Source: 'Nostoc azollae' 0708 (lineage in GTDB: Bacteria; Cyanobacteriota; Cyanobacteriia; Cyanobacteriales; Nostocaceae). Taken from it: DNA of 64,000 bases. The translations under genes and the position numbers were made by a program. Under the pieces are notes generated by a model, which saw only the letters and a program-made list of their open reading frames with translations, searched no databases and was not told the origin of the DNA. Shown here piece by piece: positions 28,573-39,429 of the stretch; the stretch's first letter is position 1, and every line of letters begins with the position of its first letter. The stretch lies in assembly GCF_000196515.1 (NCBI RefSeq), contig NC_014248.1, positions 1,163,501 through 1,227,500 of the forward strand, given 5' to 3'.

Positions 28573-29774
28573 GTAGTCTGCCAAGGCAATTTTGCTGGGT
28601 TAAATGCTCGGATATAAACGCTGCATTTTTTGACGTGCATCCTTGGTTTTAAAACCCCAATAAACACTGGGTTTTTGTTGATTACGCTGTGACTCCCAAG
28701 TAGCAATTTCAGAAGATAATATTTCTACATTAGGAATACGTCGTTCTAAGCATTGGCGAGATAAAATTGATAATTCAATTTCTACTTGATTCAACCAGGA
28801 AGCGTGTTTAGGAGTATAGTGAAACTCTAATTTCCGAATAATGCGGCGTGCTTCTTGTGGAGGGAAAACTTCATATAAAACACTTGGAGTATGAATGTTT
28901 AGGTTATCAACAAGTAAAGGTATCACATCAGCTTAGGGGTAATAAACATCTACTAAATCTTTTAATTGTTTAGCAAAATCAGCTTTTGTCCGACGTTGTG
29001 TAACTTCAATATGCCTCCACCCGGCTATTGGTTCAAAAAAGCCAAATAAATTTACAACACCATTGCGTTTATACTCACAATCATAACCTTCAGGCTGATA
29101 TGGTTCTGGTGGCAAAGGAAGTCTTACTTCTTCTACTAATTGATATGGGCGTTCATCTACACAGAGTGTAGGTTTTTTCGGATCATATAGCTCATTGTAC
29201 AAATCCAAAACATCTTCCATTCTGAACACATACTCTGGGTTAACTTCGGGAATACACCACTGTTCTTTTAACCACGGTTTAATGTCATTTTTTTTAGAGT
29301 TTGGTGTATTGTTTCGTCTGAAATTCAATCTATAATACCAACCTTCACTAAATGCTCCGCTAATAATTGCATTGTCCAACACACTCTTCCTTCTGGCGGA
29401 TTAGAACAAGCAGTCGCAATCAAAAATGCTTCTTGTTTTTCATCTAATTTTTTGGGTTTTGGTGGATTTTCCCCATCCTTTAAAGCAAACTCTAATCCAC
29501 CAATCACAAACTTTTCTCTTGTCCTTTCCACCGTGGCAACATGAACTCGAACTGCGGCAGCGCCGTGTCCGTTTCTCCCTCAGATGCCATTCAAAGAATG
29601 TTTGCACGGGTTATACTTCTTGCTTTGTGCTTTCCTTTTTTGAGGATTGCTTGCAGTTGTAAAATTTCCTCTTCGCTTAAATCTACAACATACTTTTTTG
29701 CCATGGTCAACCCCTTTTTTGACTAGTTTATCAATTAGAGGGGCTTACCCAGCAACATTGCCTTGGTTGACTAC
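28573..29774 (-). mobile_element. IS630-family element (second type), about 1.2 kb, inserted in the GT-glf gene
   Basis: The ends are long inverted repeats: GTAGTCTGCCAAGGCAATTT (from 28573) against GTAGTCAACCAAGGCAATGT read inward from 29774, both continuing with TGCTGGG. TA is found on both borders (28571-28572 and 29775-29776), the expected target duplication. Removing the element plus one TA restores a continuous reading frame between glycosyltransferase and Glf. Confidence 0.85.
28600..29704 (-). pseudogene. IS630-family transposase with frameshifts and stops
   Basis: It begins MAKKYVVDLSEEEILQLQAI at 29704, stops at TGA after RANIL, and continues in other frames: [34 protein letters not shown] (first catalytic Asp), IPLLVDNLNIHTP (second Asp) and HYTPKHASWLNQVEIELSIL (the Glu). 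The DDE residues remain readable, but at least three disruptions are present. This is a different IS630 subgroup from the copies at 25.8 and 38.2 kb. Confidence 0.85.
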
Positions 29775-29776
29775 TA

Positions 29777-30861
29777 GAGATTTTGTTTTTGATTACCTAA
29801 TTATTCGTGCTGGCTTTTCTGCTAGTGTTATTGCTGAACGGTTAGCAACTCAGTCTGGTAAGAAAGTGCTGATTGTAGACAAGCGCAATCACATCAGTGG
29901 TAACGCCTATGATCATTACAATGAGCATGGTATTCTCGTCCACAAATACGGACTCCACATTTTTAATACCAACTCTTGCGAAATCTTTGAATACCTCTCG
30001 CGTTTTACTCGGTGGGGTTCTTACGAACATCGTGTCCTTGCTAGTGTAGATGATCAATTAGTCTCCATACCTATTAACCTTGACACTATTAACAAACTCT
30101 ATGGCATGGATCTTAATTCTTTTGAGGTCGAAGATTTTTTCAAAGCACTTGCTGAACCAAAAAAATATATTTACACCTCAGAAGATGTGGTTGTCAGCAA
30201 AGTTGGACGAGTATTATATGAAAAGTTTTTCCGGGGTGACACTCGCAAGCAATGCGGACTCGACCCATCGGAACTTGATAAATCAGTAATTGCCCGAATC
30301 CCTACTCGCAACAACCGCGATGCTCGCTATTTTACTGATACTTACCAACCCATGCCACTGCATGGTTTTACACGGTTATTTGAGAATATGTTAAATCACC
30401 CCAATATTAAGGTGATGCTTAACACTGATTATCTGGAAATTCAAAAAGCTATACCTTGTCGAGAAATGGTTTATACAGGGTCAGTGGATGAGTTCTTTGA
30501 TTACCGCTATGCTAAGTTACCCTATCACTCCCTTGATTTCGAGTATGAAACCCATAATACCCAAGTCTTTCAACCTGCACCAGTTATCAACTATCCCAAT
30601 GAACACTTGTATACACCGATGACAGAGTTTAAATACTTAACTGGTCAGGAACACTCTAAAACTAACATCGTTTACGAATTTCCGAAAGCTGAAGGAGATC
30701 CTTATTACCCTGTACCACGTCCAGCAAATCAGGAAATTTACAAGCAAGACAAGGCTTTGGTAGATACCAGAGCGGGGAGCCACTTTGTAGGACGGCTGGC
30801 GACATATAAGTACTACAACATGGATCAATGTGTAGATCAGGCTTTTTCTGTGTATAAATAA
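29777..30861 (+). pseudogene. glf: UDP-galactopyranose mutase, C-terminal half of the split fusion
   Basis: The conserved sequence starts with FDYLIIRAGFSASVIAERL and runs uninterrupted for about 360 codons: LIVDKRNHISGNAYDHYNEH, VHKYGLHIFNTN, TGSVDEFFDYRYAKLPYHSL, SHFVGRLATYKYYNMDQ. The enzyme converts UDP-galactopyranose to UDP-galactofuranose with reduced FAD. No start codon precedes the domain in the native sequence, which fits an internal domain of a longer protein. The FAD-binding motif, normally GxGxxG, reads RAGFSA, so its first and last glycines are lost. I therefore treat it as a pseudogene despite the long open frame. Confidence 0.75.
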
Positions 30862-31149
30862 ATTGCTATCAAGGCTTGAGTTTTGAGGAACTTTACATTT
30901 TTATGGAGTCATGAATAACCCCACCCCGCTTTTACTAAACCAAAATCTCCCCTCAATCTAAGGTGTATACAGAAGTCCAAAGTCTTTTGTGTGTACACCA
31001 TAGCTATTCAAGAGGGGTCAAATGGCTGTGGGACAACGTTTTTAACCTAAGTAGATACAAATGTATAACGTCTCTGCATTCTCCTGTTTAGCTGTTTTTC
31101 GACAGAAAACATCGTTTTAAGTTGCAAATTATGACTTCTATTTTCGACT

Positions 31150-31254
31150 CGAAACTCAAAACTGAGCAATCAGAACTTTCTTGACAAATATGGCGTGGTG
31201 TGGAGTTTACTGTGAATCGAGTGGGTGAGCAGTATTTTGATCAGTTAGAACCCA
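31150..31254 (+). pseudogene. GH1 glycosidase-RfbD fusion gene, N-terminal scrap
   Basis: The frame IWRGVEFTVNRVGEQYFDQL is the N-terminus of a cyanobacterial family-1 glycosidase (relatives read IWGGVECTVNRV). It breaks off exactly where the IS1634-type element begins and resumes beyond it at about 33494 with NGHGTHLEDLELFAQL. Confidence 0.65.
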
Positions 31255-33493
31255 CCTTCCGCACCCTAACTGTACCCTCACTGTCACAAATAGTAGTACA
31301 CAGGAACTAAAGCCCCTGCAAGGAAGAAAAGGTTTAATAAGAATAAGTATTATTAAAATGGTAATAGAGTGAGAGAATAAAGTTTTGTAAAGAAGATAAA
31401 AGAAAAGAAAATTTAATGATTTAAAAATTAAATTAGAACAGAAGAAGAAATGATTTAATCACAACAGGAGTTGTGGATAATTCTGTTGTGAAATCAAAGC
31501 TTCAAAAAATGGAAATTCAAAACCTAGACCATTTAGGCATAGTAGCAGGAATAATAGACGCCATAGGAGTAGTAGAAATAATCCTTGAAGTTGGAGAGAA
31601 AGTAAGTCCGGGTCATGTAGTAAAAGCCATGATAATCAACGGGTTAGGATTTGTATAAAAGCCCTTATATATGTTTCCCCAAGATTTTGAAACAATCCCC
31701 TGTGAGTATCTAATAGGACCAGGAGTAACACCAGAATATCTCAAGGATGATAAACTGGGGAGAGTCATGGATAAACTATTTATAAAAGGATTGGATAGAA
31801 TATTTTTTATTGTCGCCTTAAAAGCAGCCCAAACACTTGGAGTATCCCTATGAGCAGGGCATCTGGACTTATCATAAATGCACATACATGGGCAATATAA
31901 TACCAGCTTACCAGAAGTAATATTTGAGAGTCAAAAAGTAGGAAATAATCAAGAAATAGAAGAATTAGCAGTAAAATCACCAAAAGGAATAACCATCACC
32001 TATGGTGATTCTGGTGACCATAGACCGGAGTTAAAACAGTTCATTATAATAGAAATGATATGTTCAGGAGATGGAGACATACCAATATATATTGTTAAAA
32101 CTAGCATCGGGAAACCAAGCAGATTCATCATGCTTCGCTAAAATAGCAGTAGAGTACCAAGAACGATTGAAAGTTAACTAAAAGTTAACAGTCTCATAGT
32201 AGCAGACTGGGCCTTATATACAGAATCGAATCTGAAAATGATGTCAGATTTAAGCTGGTTATGTCCAGTGCCATTAAGCGTAAAATCAGCACAATGATTA
32301 ATATCAACATTACCAGAACCACAATTTGTTGATAGTAACTTACCCGGATATAAACTAGCTTCAGAAACAGTAAATTATCCAGGAATAGAACAAAGATGGT
32401 TAGTAGTGCAAAGTCAAGAAAGAAGAGAATCAGACCTGGGTAAACTCTCACAAAAAATTACCAAGGCAGAATCAAAAGCTGTGCAAGATTTGAAAAAGTT
32501 ATCACCAGAAAAATTTGCTTGTGAAGCTGATGCTATCAAGGGGTTATCTAAACTATTCAAACAATTCAAATATCACCAAATTAACCAGAGTAAAGTTACT
32601 CAAATCAAATCTAAGAAAAAAGATAGTTCAGGAGAGATATCCTCTGAAATATCAGCTACAGTCTCCCAGAATGAAAGTAAAATTAATACAGAATTTCTGA
32701 GGGCAGGGCCTTTTATTATTGCTACAAAGCTTTTGAGTTCTAATGAACTTACCCATGACTCCATCTTGAGTGAATATAAAGCTCAATATAAAGCTCAACA
32801 GTCTTGCCAGAGAGGGTTTACTTTTCTCAAAGACCCATTATTTTTTGCAGGCAGTATTTTCCTAAAAAGTCCAGAGAGAATAGAGCCCCTGGGAATGATT
32901 ATGGGTTTATGTCTGCTGGTTTACACTTTAGCACAACGACAAATTAGAGCGGCTTCGAGAGAGTCTAAATCAACCTTAAAAAATCAATTTGGCAAACCAA
33001 CTGACCGCCCCACTTTACGCTGGATTTCTCCATGCTTTCAGTCTATTCATTTAGTTACAGTTAACCAAGAGAAACACATGTGTTACTGGACTCAATAGAG
33101 AGATTTCATTGTGGATCTTTTATCAGAGTATTGTTTTCGCTACTATGAATTACTTACCTATTTTTCCTCTCTATTAATTTAATTCTTATCAGAAAATAAG
33201 CTAATGTCTTTGATTTATATCTCTATTTTACTATGTCCATAATTTCTTTTTTTACTTCAATCTATTAGTCTAAGTTATGATTGATCTCTTGAATATCTTC
33301 ATTTATCTGTTGACTCCCCTGGGCGGTGTTCTTTCTTATTGCTCCTTATTGAGAAGAGCTTTTGATGCTATTTCTGGTGCTTTACTGTTTCTCCAATGCC
33401 TTTCTTCACTGCATATGTTTATTTTTATGCTCCCTTAGATTTTTTCTCTCCATAATTTCTCTCTGTGGCACTTTATGGTGCCGAATGTGGGTT
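31249..33493 (+). mobile_element. IS1634-family element inserted in the GH1 pseudogene
   Basis: The left end AACCCACCTTCCGCACCCTA and the right end read inward, AACCCACATTCGGCACCATA, form an imperfect inverted repeat of about 20 bases. GH1 coding sequence flanks it on both sides. The right end is included in a 458-bp tandem duplication, so a second copy of the right end lies at about 33785-33951. Confidence 0.65.
31473..33098 (+). pseudogene. IS1634-family transposase, decayed
   Basis: The N-terminal DUF4277-like domain is readable as IQNLDHLGIVAGIIDAIGVV and KVSPGHVVKAMIINGLGFV, then DDKLGRVMDKLFIKGLD. Catalytic-domain pieces follow (ITYGDSGDHRPELKQF, IVADWALYT), and the C-terminal part (AQQSCQRGFTFLKDPLFFAG, FLKSPERIEPLGMIMGL) is intact for about 230 codons. 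Stops at about 31656, 31851 and 32139 and further frameshifts inactivate it. Confidence 0.8.
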
Positions 33494-34242
33494 ATAACCC
33501 AATGGTCATGGAACGCACTTAGAGGATTTAGAATTATTTGCACAATTAATTGGGTATACAGGCAATTCGTTATCCTGTATTGTGGGAAAGAATCGCACCC
33601 AATGGTTTGACAAATAGTGATTGGTCTTGGGCGGATGTCCGGTTGGGGAAATTACAAGAACTTGGTATTCGTCCGATTGTGGGATTGGTGCCTCACGGAA
33701 GTGGCCCACGTTATACCAGTTTAGTAGACCCTGAATTTCCAGAGAAATTGGCTGAGGTTGCCCGCGCGATCGATCGCACAACTCTGTTCTTTCTTATTGC
33801 TCCTTATTGAGAAGAGCTTTTGATGCTATTTCTGGTGCTTTACTGTTTCTCCAATGCCTTTCTTCACTGCATATGTTTATTTTTATGCTCCCTTGGATTT
33901 TTTCTCTCCATAATTTCTCTCTGTGGCACTTTATGGTGCCGAATGTGGGTTATAACCCAATGGTCATGGAACGCACTTAGAGGATTTAGAATTATTTGCA
34001 CAATTAATTGGGTATACAGGCAATTCGTTATCCTGTATTGTGGGAAAGAATCGCACCCAATGGTTTGACAAATAGTGATTGGTCTTGGGCGGATGTCCGG
34101 TTGGGGAAATTACAAGAACTTGGTATTCGTCCGATTGTGGGATTGTTACATCACGGAAGTGGCCCACGTTATACCAGTTTAGTAGACCCTGAATTTCCAG
34201 AGAAATTGGCTGAGGTTGCCCGCGCGATCGATCGCACAACTC
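33327..34242 (+). repeat. 458-bp tandem direct duplication
   Basis: Units 33327-33784 and 33785-34242 are nearly identical. The differences I see are CCCTTAGATT against CCCTTGGATT and TTGGTGCCTCAC against TTGTTACATCAC. Each unit contains the right end of the IS1634 element followed by about 290 bases of GH1 coding sequence. The duplication therefore happened after the IS insertion. Confidence 0.9.
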
Positions 34243-36067
34243 TATCCTTGGGTAACGTATTACACACCTGTCAATGAACCTTTAACAACGGCTCGATTTA
34301 GTGCCCTGTATGGTCACTGGTATCCTCACGGACAGGAGCAGTTAACTTTTGGACGGGCTTTGTTGGGGGAATGTCGGGGTGTGTGTTTGGCAATGCAGGC
34401 TATCCGAGAAGTTAATCCTAACGCCGAACTCGTGCAAACAGAAGATTTGGGTAAGGTCTACAGTAGAGCAAAGTTAGCTTATCAAGCAGAGTTTGAAAAT
34501 GAGCGTCGGTGGTTGACTTTTGATTTATTATGCGGTCGAGTTAGCCCAAATCATCATATCTGGGGTTATCTGCGCTATTGCGGGATTAGTGAAAGTGAAT
34601 TTGAGTTTTTTGACAACATCCCTGCCCACCGGACATTATTGGAATTAATCACTACATAACGAGTGATCGCTTTTTGGATGACCATTTAGAAAAATATCCC
34701 ACTTGGACTCATGGTCGTAATGGACAGGATCACTATGCAGATATAGAGGCGGTGCGAGTTTGTGGTGAGGGTGCACCAGCCAGGTCCACCTACCTTACTG
34801 CAAGAGACATGGGAATGGTATAAAATTGCCTTCGCTGTGACTGAAGTTCACCTCAACTGTACCCGTGAGGAGTAATTGCGCTGCTTTTATCAGGTGTGGA
34901 AGGGGGCGCAGGAATTAAGAGAACAGGGTGTAGATATCCGTGCTATTACAGTTTGGGCGCTTTTGGGTACTTATGATTGGAATAGTTTGGTAACTCCTTG
35001 GGTGGGTAACTACGAGTCTAGTGTATTTGATTTGCGTTCTTCTCAACCCAGAGAAACAGCGATCGCTAAAATGATATGTGATTTAGCCGCAGGATACAAT
35101 CCAAATCACCCAGTGCTTGATATACCTAGTTGGTGGCATCGTCCAGAGCATTTAGTTTACCCACCAGTGAGTTGCGGACTAGATGAGAAATGGACAGAAG
35201 AATCTATACTCTCCTCTACTTCCCATCGTCCCCTAGTCATTATTGGTGCTAGAGGCACACTGGGAAAGGCTTTTGATCGGTTGTGTGAAGTCCGAGGAAT
35301 TCCCTACCATCTACTCACACGGCAAGAGATGAACATTGCCCATCCTGTGACTGTTGATATAGTGCTGACTGAGTTACAACCTTGGGCTGTTATCAATGGT
35401 GTGGGATATTTGCGGGTGGATGATGCAGAGCGCGAACAGGAAGCCATCTACCTGTAAATACAGTTAGCACGTAAATATTAGCTACCTTTTACGCTCAACA
35501 TAATTTACAGTTGGTGACTTTTTCTTTAGATTTAGTATTTATTTAATGGTCCTGTCACTCAACCTTATATAGAAACTGATGCCATTTCTCCTTTAAATGT
35601 CTATGGATGTAGTAAAGCTTTGGCAGAAAAGCGGGTATTACAGGCTTGTCCTACATCGTTGGTAATTCACACCAGTGCCTTTTTTAGTCCTTGGGATGAG
35701 TACAACTTTGTAACTATTGCCCTGGGTCAACTCAGTGCACGAGAGGAATTTCTAGCAGCACAAGATATTATTGTTTCCCCTACTTATGTACCTGATTTAG
35801 TTAATGCTAGTCTTGATCTATTAATAGACGGTGAAACTGGGTTGTGGCATTTAGCTAATAAATGGTGAAATCTCTTGGGTAAACTTGGCAAGGGTGGCAG
35901 CAAAAACAGCAGGTGTGAGTGTGGAAAATTTAATTGCTTTACCTACGCAGCAACTTGGTTTTATTGCTCCTGGTCCAACTTATAGCGTTCTTGGTAGTAG
36001 TCGAGGTGAGTTAATGCCTGGTCTGGAAGATGCTCTTTCTTGGTATTACGATGAATGCCAAATATAG
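33494..36067 (+). pseudogene. GH1 beta-glycosidase fused to dTDP-4-dehydrorhamnose reductase-like domain, decayed
   Basis: GH1 part: AIRYPVLWERIAPNGLTNSD, WVTYYTPVNEPLTT (the catalytic acid/base NEP motif), EDLGKVYSRAKLAYQAEFEN, then VWALLGTYDWNSLVTPW. The RfbD-like part begins about 35230 with LVIIGARGTLGKAFDRLCE (Rossmann motif) and continues with INGVGYLRVDDAEREQEA, NVYGCSKALAEKRVLQACP (catalytic YxxSK-like), and ends MPGLEDALSWYYDECQI. Frameshifts and stops are present near 34229, 34660-34870, 35457-35560 and 35868. I recognise the fusion from Nostoc; its substrate is unknown. It belongs to the decayed sugar block. Confidence 0.75.
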
Positions 36068-36282
36068 CAGGAGTCAGGAGTCAGAATTTTAGATAAAATG
36101 GAATATAGTGCATATTGCAAGTAAATGAGGTACAAAATTCAAACAATAAAAATCCTGTTTATGCTTAAATCCTGGAAACCCTGATTGAGACTATTAGGGG
36201 AGCGTTACCACTCCCCTGCCTTCTCTTCGTACATAAGACTTCCCACTATGCTGGAAACTCAGTATATCTAGACCTGAGTGTG

Positions 36283-36522
36283 TCAACGAGATTCTGTTCC
36301 TTGATTGGGAAGACCAGGCCTAGTAACAGCACCTCCAGCTACTTCAGGTTCAGCACCCGGACGAACATCTGTACCTGATTCTTGACCAGTCATGCGATAT
36401 CTTTCATCGAGCGGAGTATCACCCTCTTCCGTAGTTGGTACGGTCGTTTCCGTACCAGGATTATCTTCAGGATTATATTTACCTTCGTCTTGCCGATTGT
36501 CTGGAGGGGTTTTGGATGTCAT
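36283..36522 (-). CDS. Small acidic, Pro/Gly-rich hypothetical protein
   Basis: A 79-residue hydrophilic protein beginning MTSKTPPDNRQDEGKYNPED and probably disordered (TEEGDTPLDERYRMTG). An upstream in-frame ATG at 36558 would overlap the end of the GH43 pseudogene and adds a basic stretch unlike the rest, so I chose the internal start. No stop or frameshift is seen. The function is unknown. Confidence 0.5.
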   Translation of the reverse strand: MTSKTPPDNRQDEGKYNPEDNPGTETTVPTTEEGDTPLDERYRMTGQESGTDVRPGAEPEVAGGAVTRPGLPNQGTESR

Positions 36523-36557
36523 GGATTTGTGCCTTTTCAACAGGTGATTCCATAACA

Positions 36558-37608
36558 CTAGCTTTTAGTTTCTTGTAAGTTTTCTATCTTCTGATAGGAC
36601 TTGTTCACATCAATAGTCTGTTTTGTCCAAGTCGGACCCTCACAACGCGGACCATCTACTGTACAAAGGAGCTTATCTAAGCAGATGTGCCCTACCTCTG
36701 TTGTCCAGGCATGATAGGCTATATACTCAGTTTTACCATATGGACTAAAAACGATTGAGTTGTGGCCTGGGCCTTCAACATAACCACAAACAGACTTTAG
36801 CACCCGTGGACCTGCTTCCTTACCTCCATCATAATAAGGACACATGATACTATCCGCAACTCCATAATCTACACCGTAGTTTTCAGTTTGCCAGCACCCA
36901 CCGCTATAGAAGCAATAGTAGCGTCCTTGGTGTTTGCGGACACAGGGACCTTCTAACGTATGCCAATCAAAAACTTTACCATACATCAAGCGGTTAGCTA
37001 GAACCCCCTGCCAATGACAACGCGCACCCAAGAAAACTCTCTCAAGACCAGCGAGCTTTGTCATGTTTTGGAGTAGGTCTACAACAAGTGCTGTTCCCAC
37101 ACCTACACCACCCTCTATATCTAGGAGATGACGGGCGTAAAACAAATACCATTGTCCATTGTCATTACGGAATGGGTGGGGGTCGCTCGCAAAAGCGCAG
37201 GTGTTCAAGTCTGTAACTGGTTCACCAATATCTTCATAAGGACCAATTGGAGTATCGCTTTGGGCTATACGCAACTGATGATTCTTGTCTTCATGTCCTA
37301 CAGAGTAGGATAGGTAAAACTTACCGTCCGAGTAAGCAACTTCGGTAGCCCAAAAATTATTTCCCAAGGTGGGATCTGGTCGCGGTGGTGCGTTACCAAC
37401 ATAATGCCAATTCACGAAGTAGAAGGAGCGTAACAGAGGAAAAACTTGCAGTTTGTTGGGGTCAAAATCTAGAGGAGTGGCTATTTCGTCTACTGTTCCT
37501 GCTGCCTCTGCTGCACCCGTTCCAATTCCATAATATACTCCCAGATGCTGGCTACCAAACAAAAGGATCGGCAAAATAACCTTTGTAGACTGGATTAGTG
37601 TATTTCAT
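36558..37608 (-). pseudogene. GH43-like glycosidase with frameshifted N-terminus
   Basis: The family N-terminus, MKYTNPVYKGYFADPFVW, is encoded from ATG 37608 but runs into TAG at 37554-37552. The rest of the protein, beginning QHLGVYYGIGTGAAEAAG, is in another frame and stays open for more than 330 codons (NNFWATEVAYSDGKFYLSY, FASDPHPFRNDNGQWYLFYA, YVEGPGHNSIVFSPYGKTE). The lost N-terminal ADP motif contains the likely catalytic base Asp of GH43, so the long remaining ORF should not be active. This is a five-bladed beta-propeller glycosidase of arabinose or xylose type; the exact substrate cannot be deduced. Confidence 0.75.
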
Positions 37609-37773
37609 AGTCAATCCCTTCAGAGAATTCAAAATTCATCACCCCACCCATCAATTAAGGGGCTTCTAGCCTTATTTTTTTCACTCAATAGTCAACAATT
37701 CTTGATCAGTAGCCTCATCATTAGCTATTAGTTACTAATGACCAATAACTAATACTTGAAATTTATGTAAGTT

Positions 37774-38095
37774 TTAGCTTTTTCCTGTGGTAGTTGTTCT
37801 AGAACCTAACATCCCAACATTTTTTGTAACTCTTCGGGTAGGCTTTCGTAATAATCTCTTTGCAGGGTTAAATCTACCTTTGATGTATGTAACGAGTGCA
37901 TAACATAGCCCATAACTATCATCAGTCCGGACTGGTTTGTTCGATTCGTTTAACCCCAATGCTGTGGTAAAGCCGATCGCATCATTACATCTCCGGGCTG
38001 CATATAAAAACATTCCATAGCAATTTCACCTAGGCCAATTTTTCTTAATCCCTCTTCACTAGGTAAAAAAGTTGATTCTTATGAATTAACGCAAT
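37774..38095 (-). pseudogene. Phytanoyl-CoA dioxygenase (PhyH)-like scrap
   Basis: The minus strand gives INFLPSEEGLRKIGLGEIAM, then ECFYMQPGDVMMRSAL, and after a one-base shift GLNESNKPVRTDDSYGLCYA and a basic tail. The PGDVMM...LNESNKPVR order resembles the C-terminal core of PhyH-type 2-oxoglutarate/iron oxygenases. The N-terminal two thirds are missing. Confidence 0.45.
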
Positions 38096-38216
38096 TCTAT
38101 ATTTTGCACCAAACATAGTGATGCAAATTCAAGTATTTATCTCCATTCAATCAATAAATTTAGGATTTATTAGTTTAAACAGGGGAAAACTCTTTATTTA
38201 TAGATTTAATGGCTCA

Positions 38217-39361
38217 TATAGAAATCATATTTAATTTTTGAAAAAGAATAAGAGGTAATACCGAGAAAGTCTCTTGTCTAATAGCTAATAATCAGCAAGC
38301 AGGAGTTACAATCTAAAATTGCAGAACTACAAGAATTTATAGATCAGCGTCTAGATGCAAGGGAAGTAAGAAAAGCATTGGCAGTGAAGCTGGTTTATCA
38401 AAGCTACAAGTATGAGGAAATTCAAACAATTTTAGATGTTTCAGTTGGTTCAATAACAACATGGAAACAAGCCTATGAGAAAGATGGAATTTTAGGACTG
38501 CGCCTGAAACACAAAGGGAGAAAAAGCCACTTGAATACTCAACAAAGAGAAGAAGTACTGGCTTAGTTACAAAGGAAGGAATGTTGGGAGCTTGCCGAAG
38601 TTGAGTATAAATTGGCTTTTGAACATGATGTACTTTATGAATCAAAACGTAGTTATTACGATTTGTTTGATGCGGCAGGAATTAGTTGGGAGAAAACATC
38701 TTCAGCAAATCCAAAAGCTAATGAAGAAGCAGTTGCCGCAAAAAAAAAGAGATTTCATCATTGTTGGCGAGCCGCCGAGAAGATATAGAAGCTGCGCTAT
38801 TGAGAGTTTTGCTATTAGATGAGTGTCATTTACTTTGGGGAGATAGCATTGGATATGTTTGGGGTAGAACTGACCAAGAAATAAGCATTCCAATTAGTAT
38901 TAGTAACAAACGAGATGAACAAACTCATTATGGAGCAGTTGACTATTTAGGTAAAAATTTATTGTTGAGAACCTATGATACAGCTAACTCAAAAAATACT
39001 ATTGATCATCTCAGCTATTTACTAGAAGAGTCACCTAACCAACAATTACTTATTTTTTGGGATGGAGCTAGTTATCATCGTTCAAAAGAAATTCAAAATT
39101 TTTTAGCATCTATTAACCAAGGTTTACCCTTAGAGCAATAGAAAATTTATTGTGTCCGCTTTGCTCCTAACTATCCCTCTCAAAACCCCATAGAAGATGT
39201 TTGGTTGCAAGGGAAAACTTGGCTGCGACGTTTTTGTGCTTTAATCCCAACATTTTCTCATCTTAAGTGGATGTTTGAGTGGTTCATTCAAAACACTACC
39301 TTTGATTTTCCGTCTCTCCAGATGTACGGAGCATTTTCATAAATCAAATACTAGTCCTATA
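38217..39361 (+). mobile_element. IS630-family insertion sequence, copy 2 (1145 bp)
   Basis: Same length, orientation and ends as the copy at 25798-26942 (left TATAGAAATCATATTTAAT, right AAATCAAATACTAGTCCTATA). The two copies differ by scattered substitutions and share no indel difference that I can see, so they diverged after transposition. Confidence 0.85.
38291..39342 (+). pseudogene. IS630-family transposase (copy 2), start lost and stops
   Basis: The start codon is changed to ATC at 38291. A TAG interrupts the HTH frame after REEVLA (about 38564) and another follows LPLEQ near 39139. The DDE motifs DECHLLWGDSIGYVWG, FWDGASYHRS and NPIEDVWLQGK are readable. The A9 run (38740-38748) at the junction of the two frames is a canonical A_AAA_AAG slippery sequence. 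Confidence 0.85.
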
Positions 39362-39429
39362 GACTCTAAATATTAGAGACTAAGAAATATGTAGGGCACA
39401 GGAAAACTGGATCCCCTAGTTTCAGTGAA

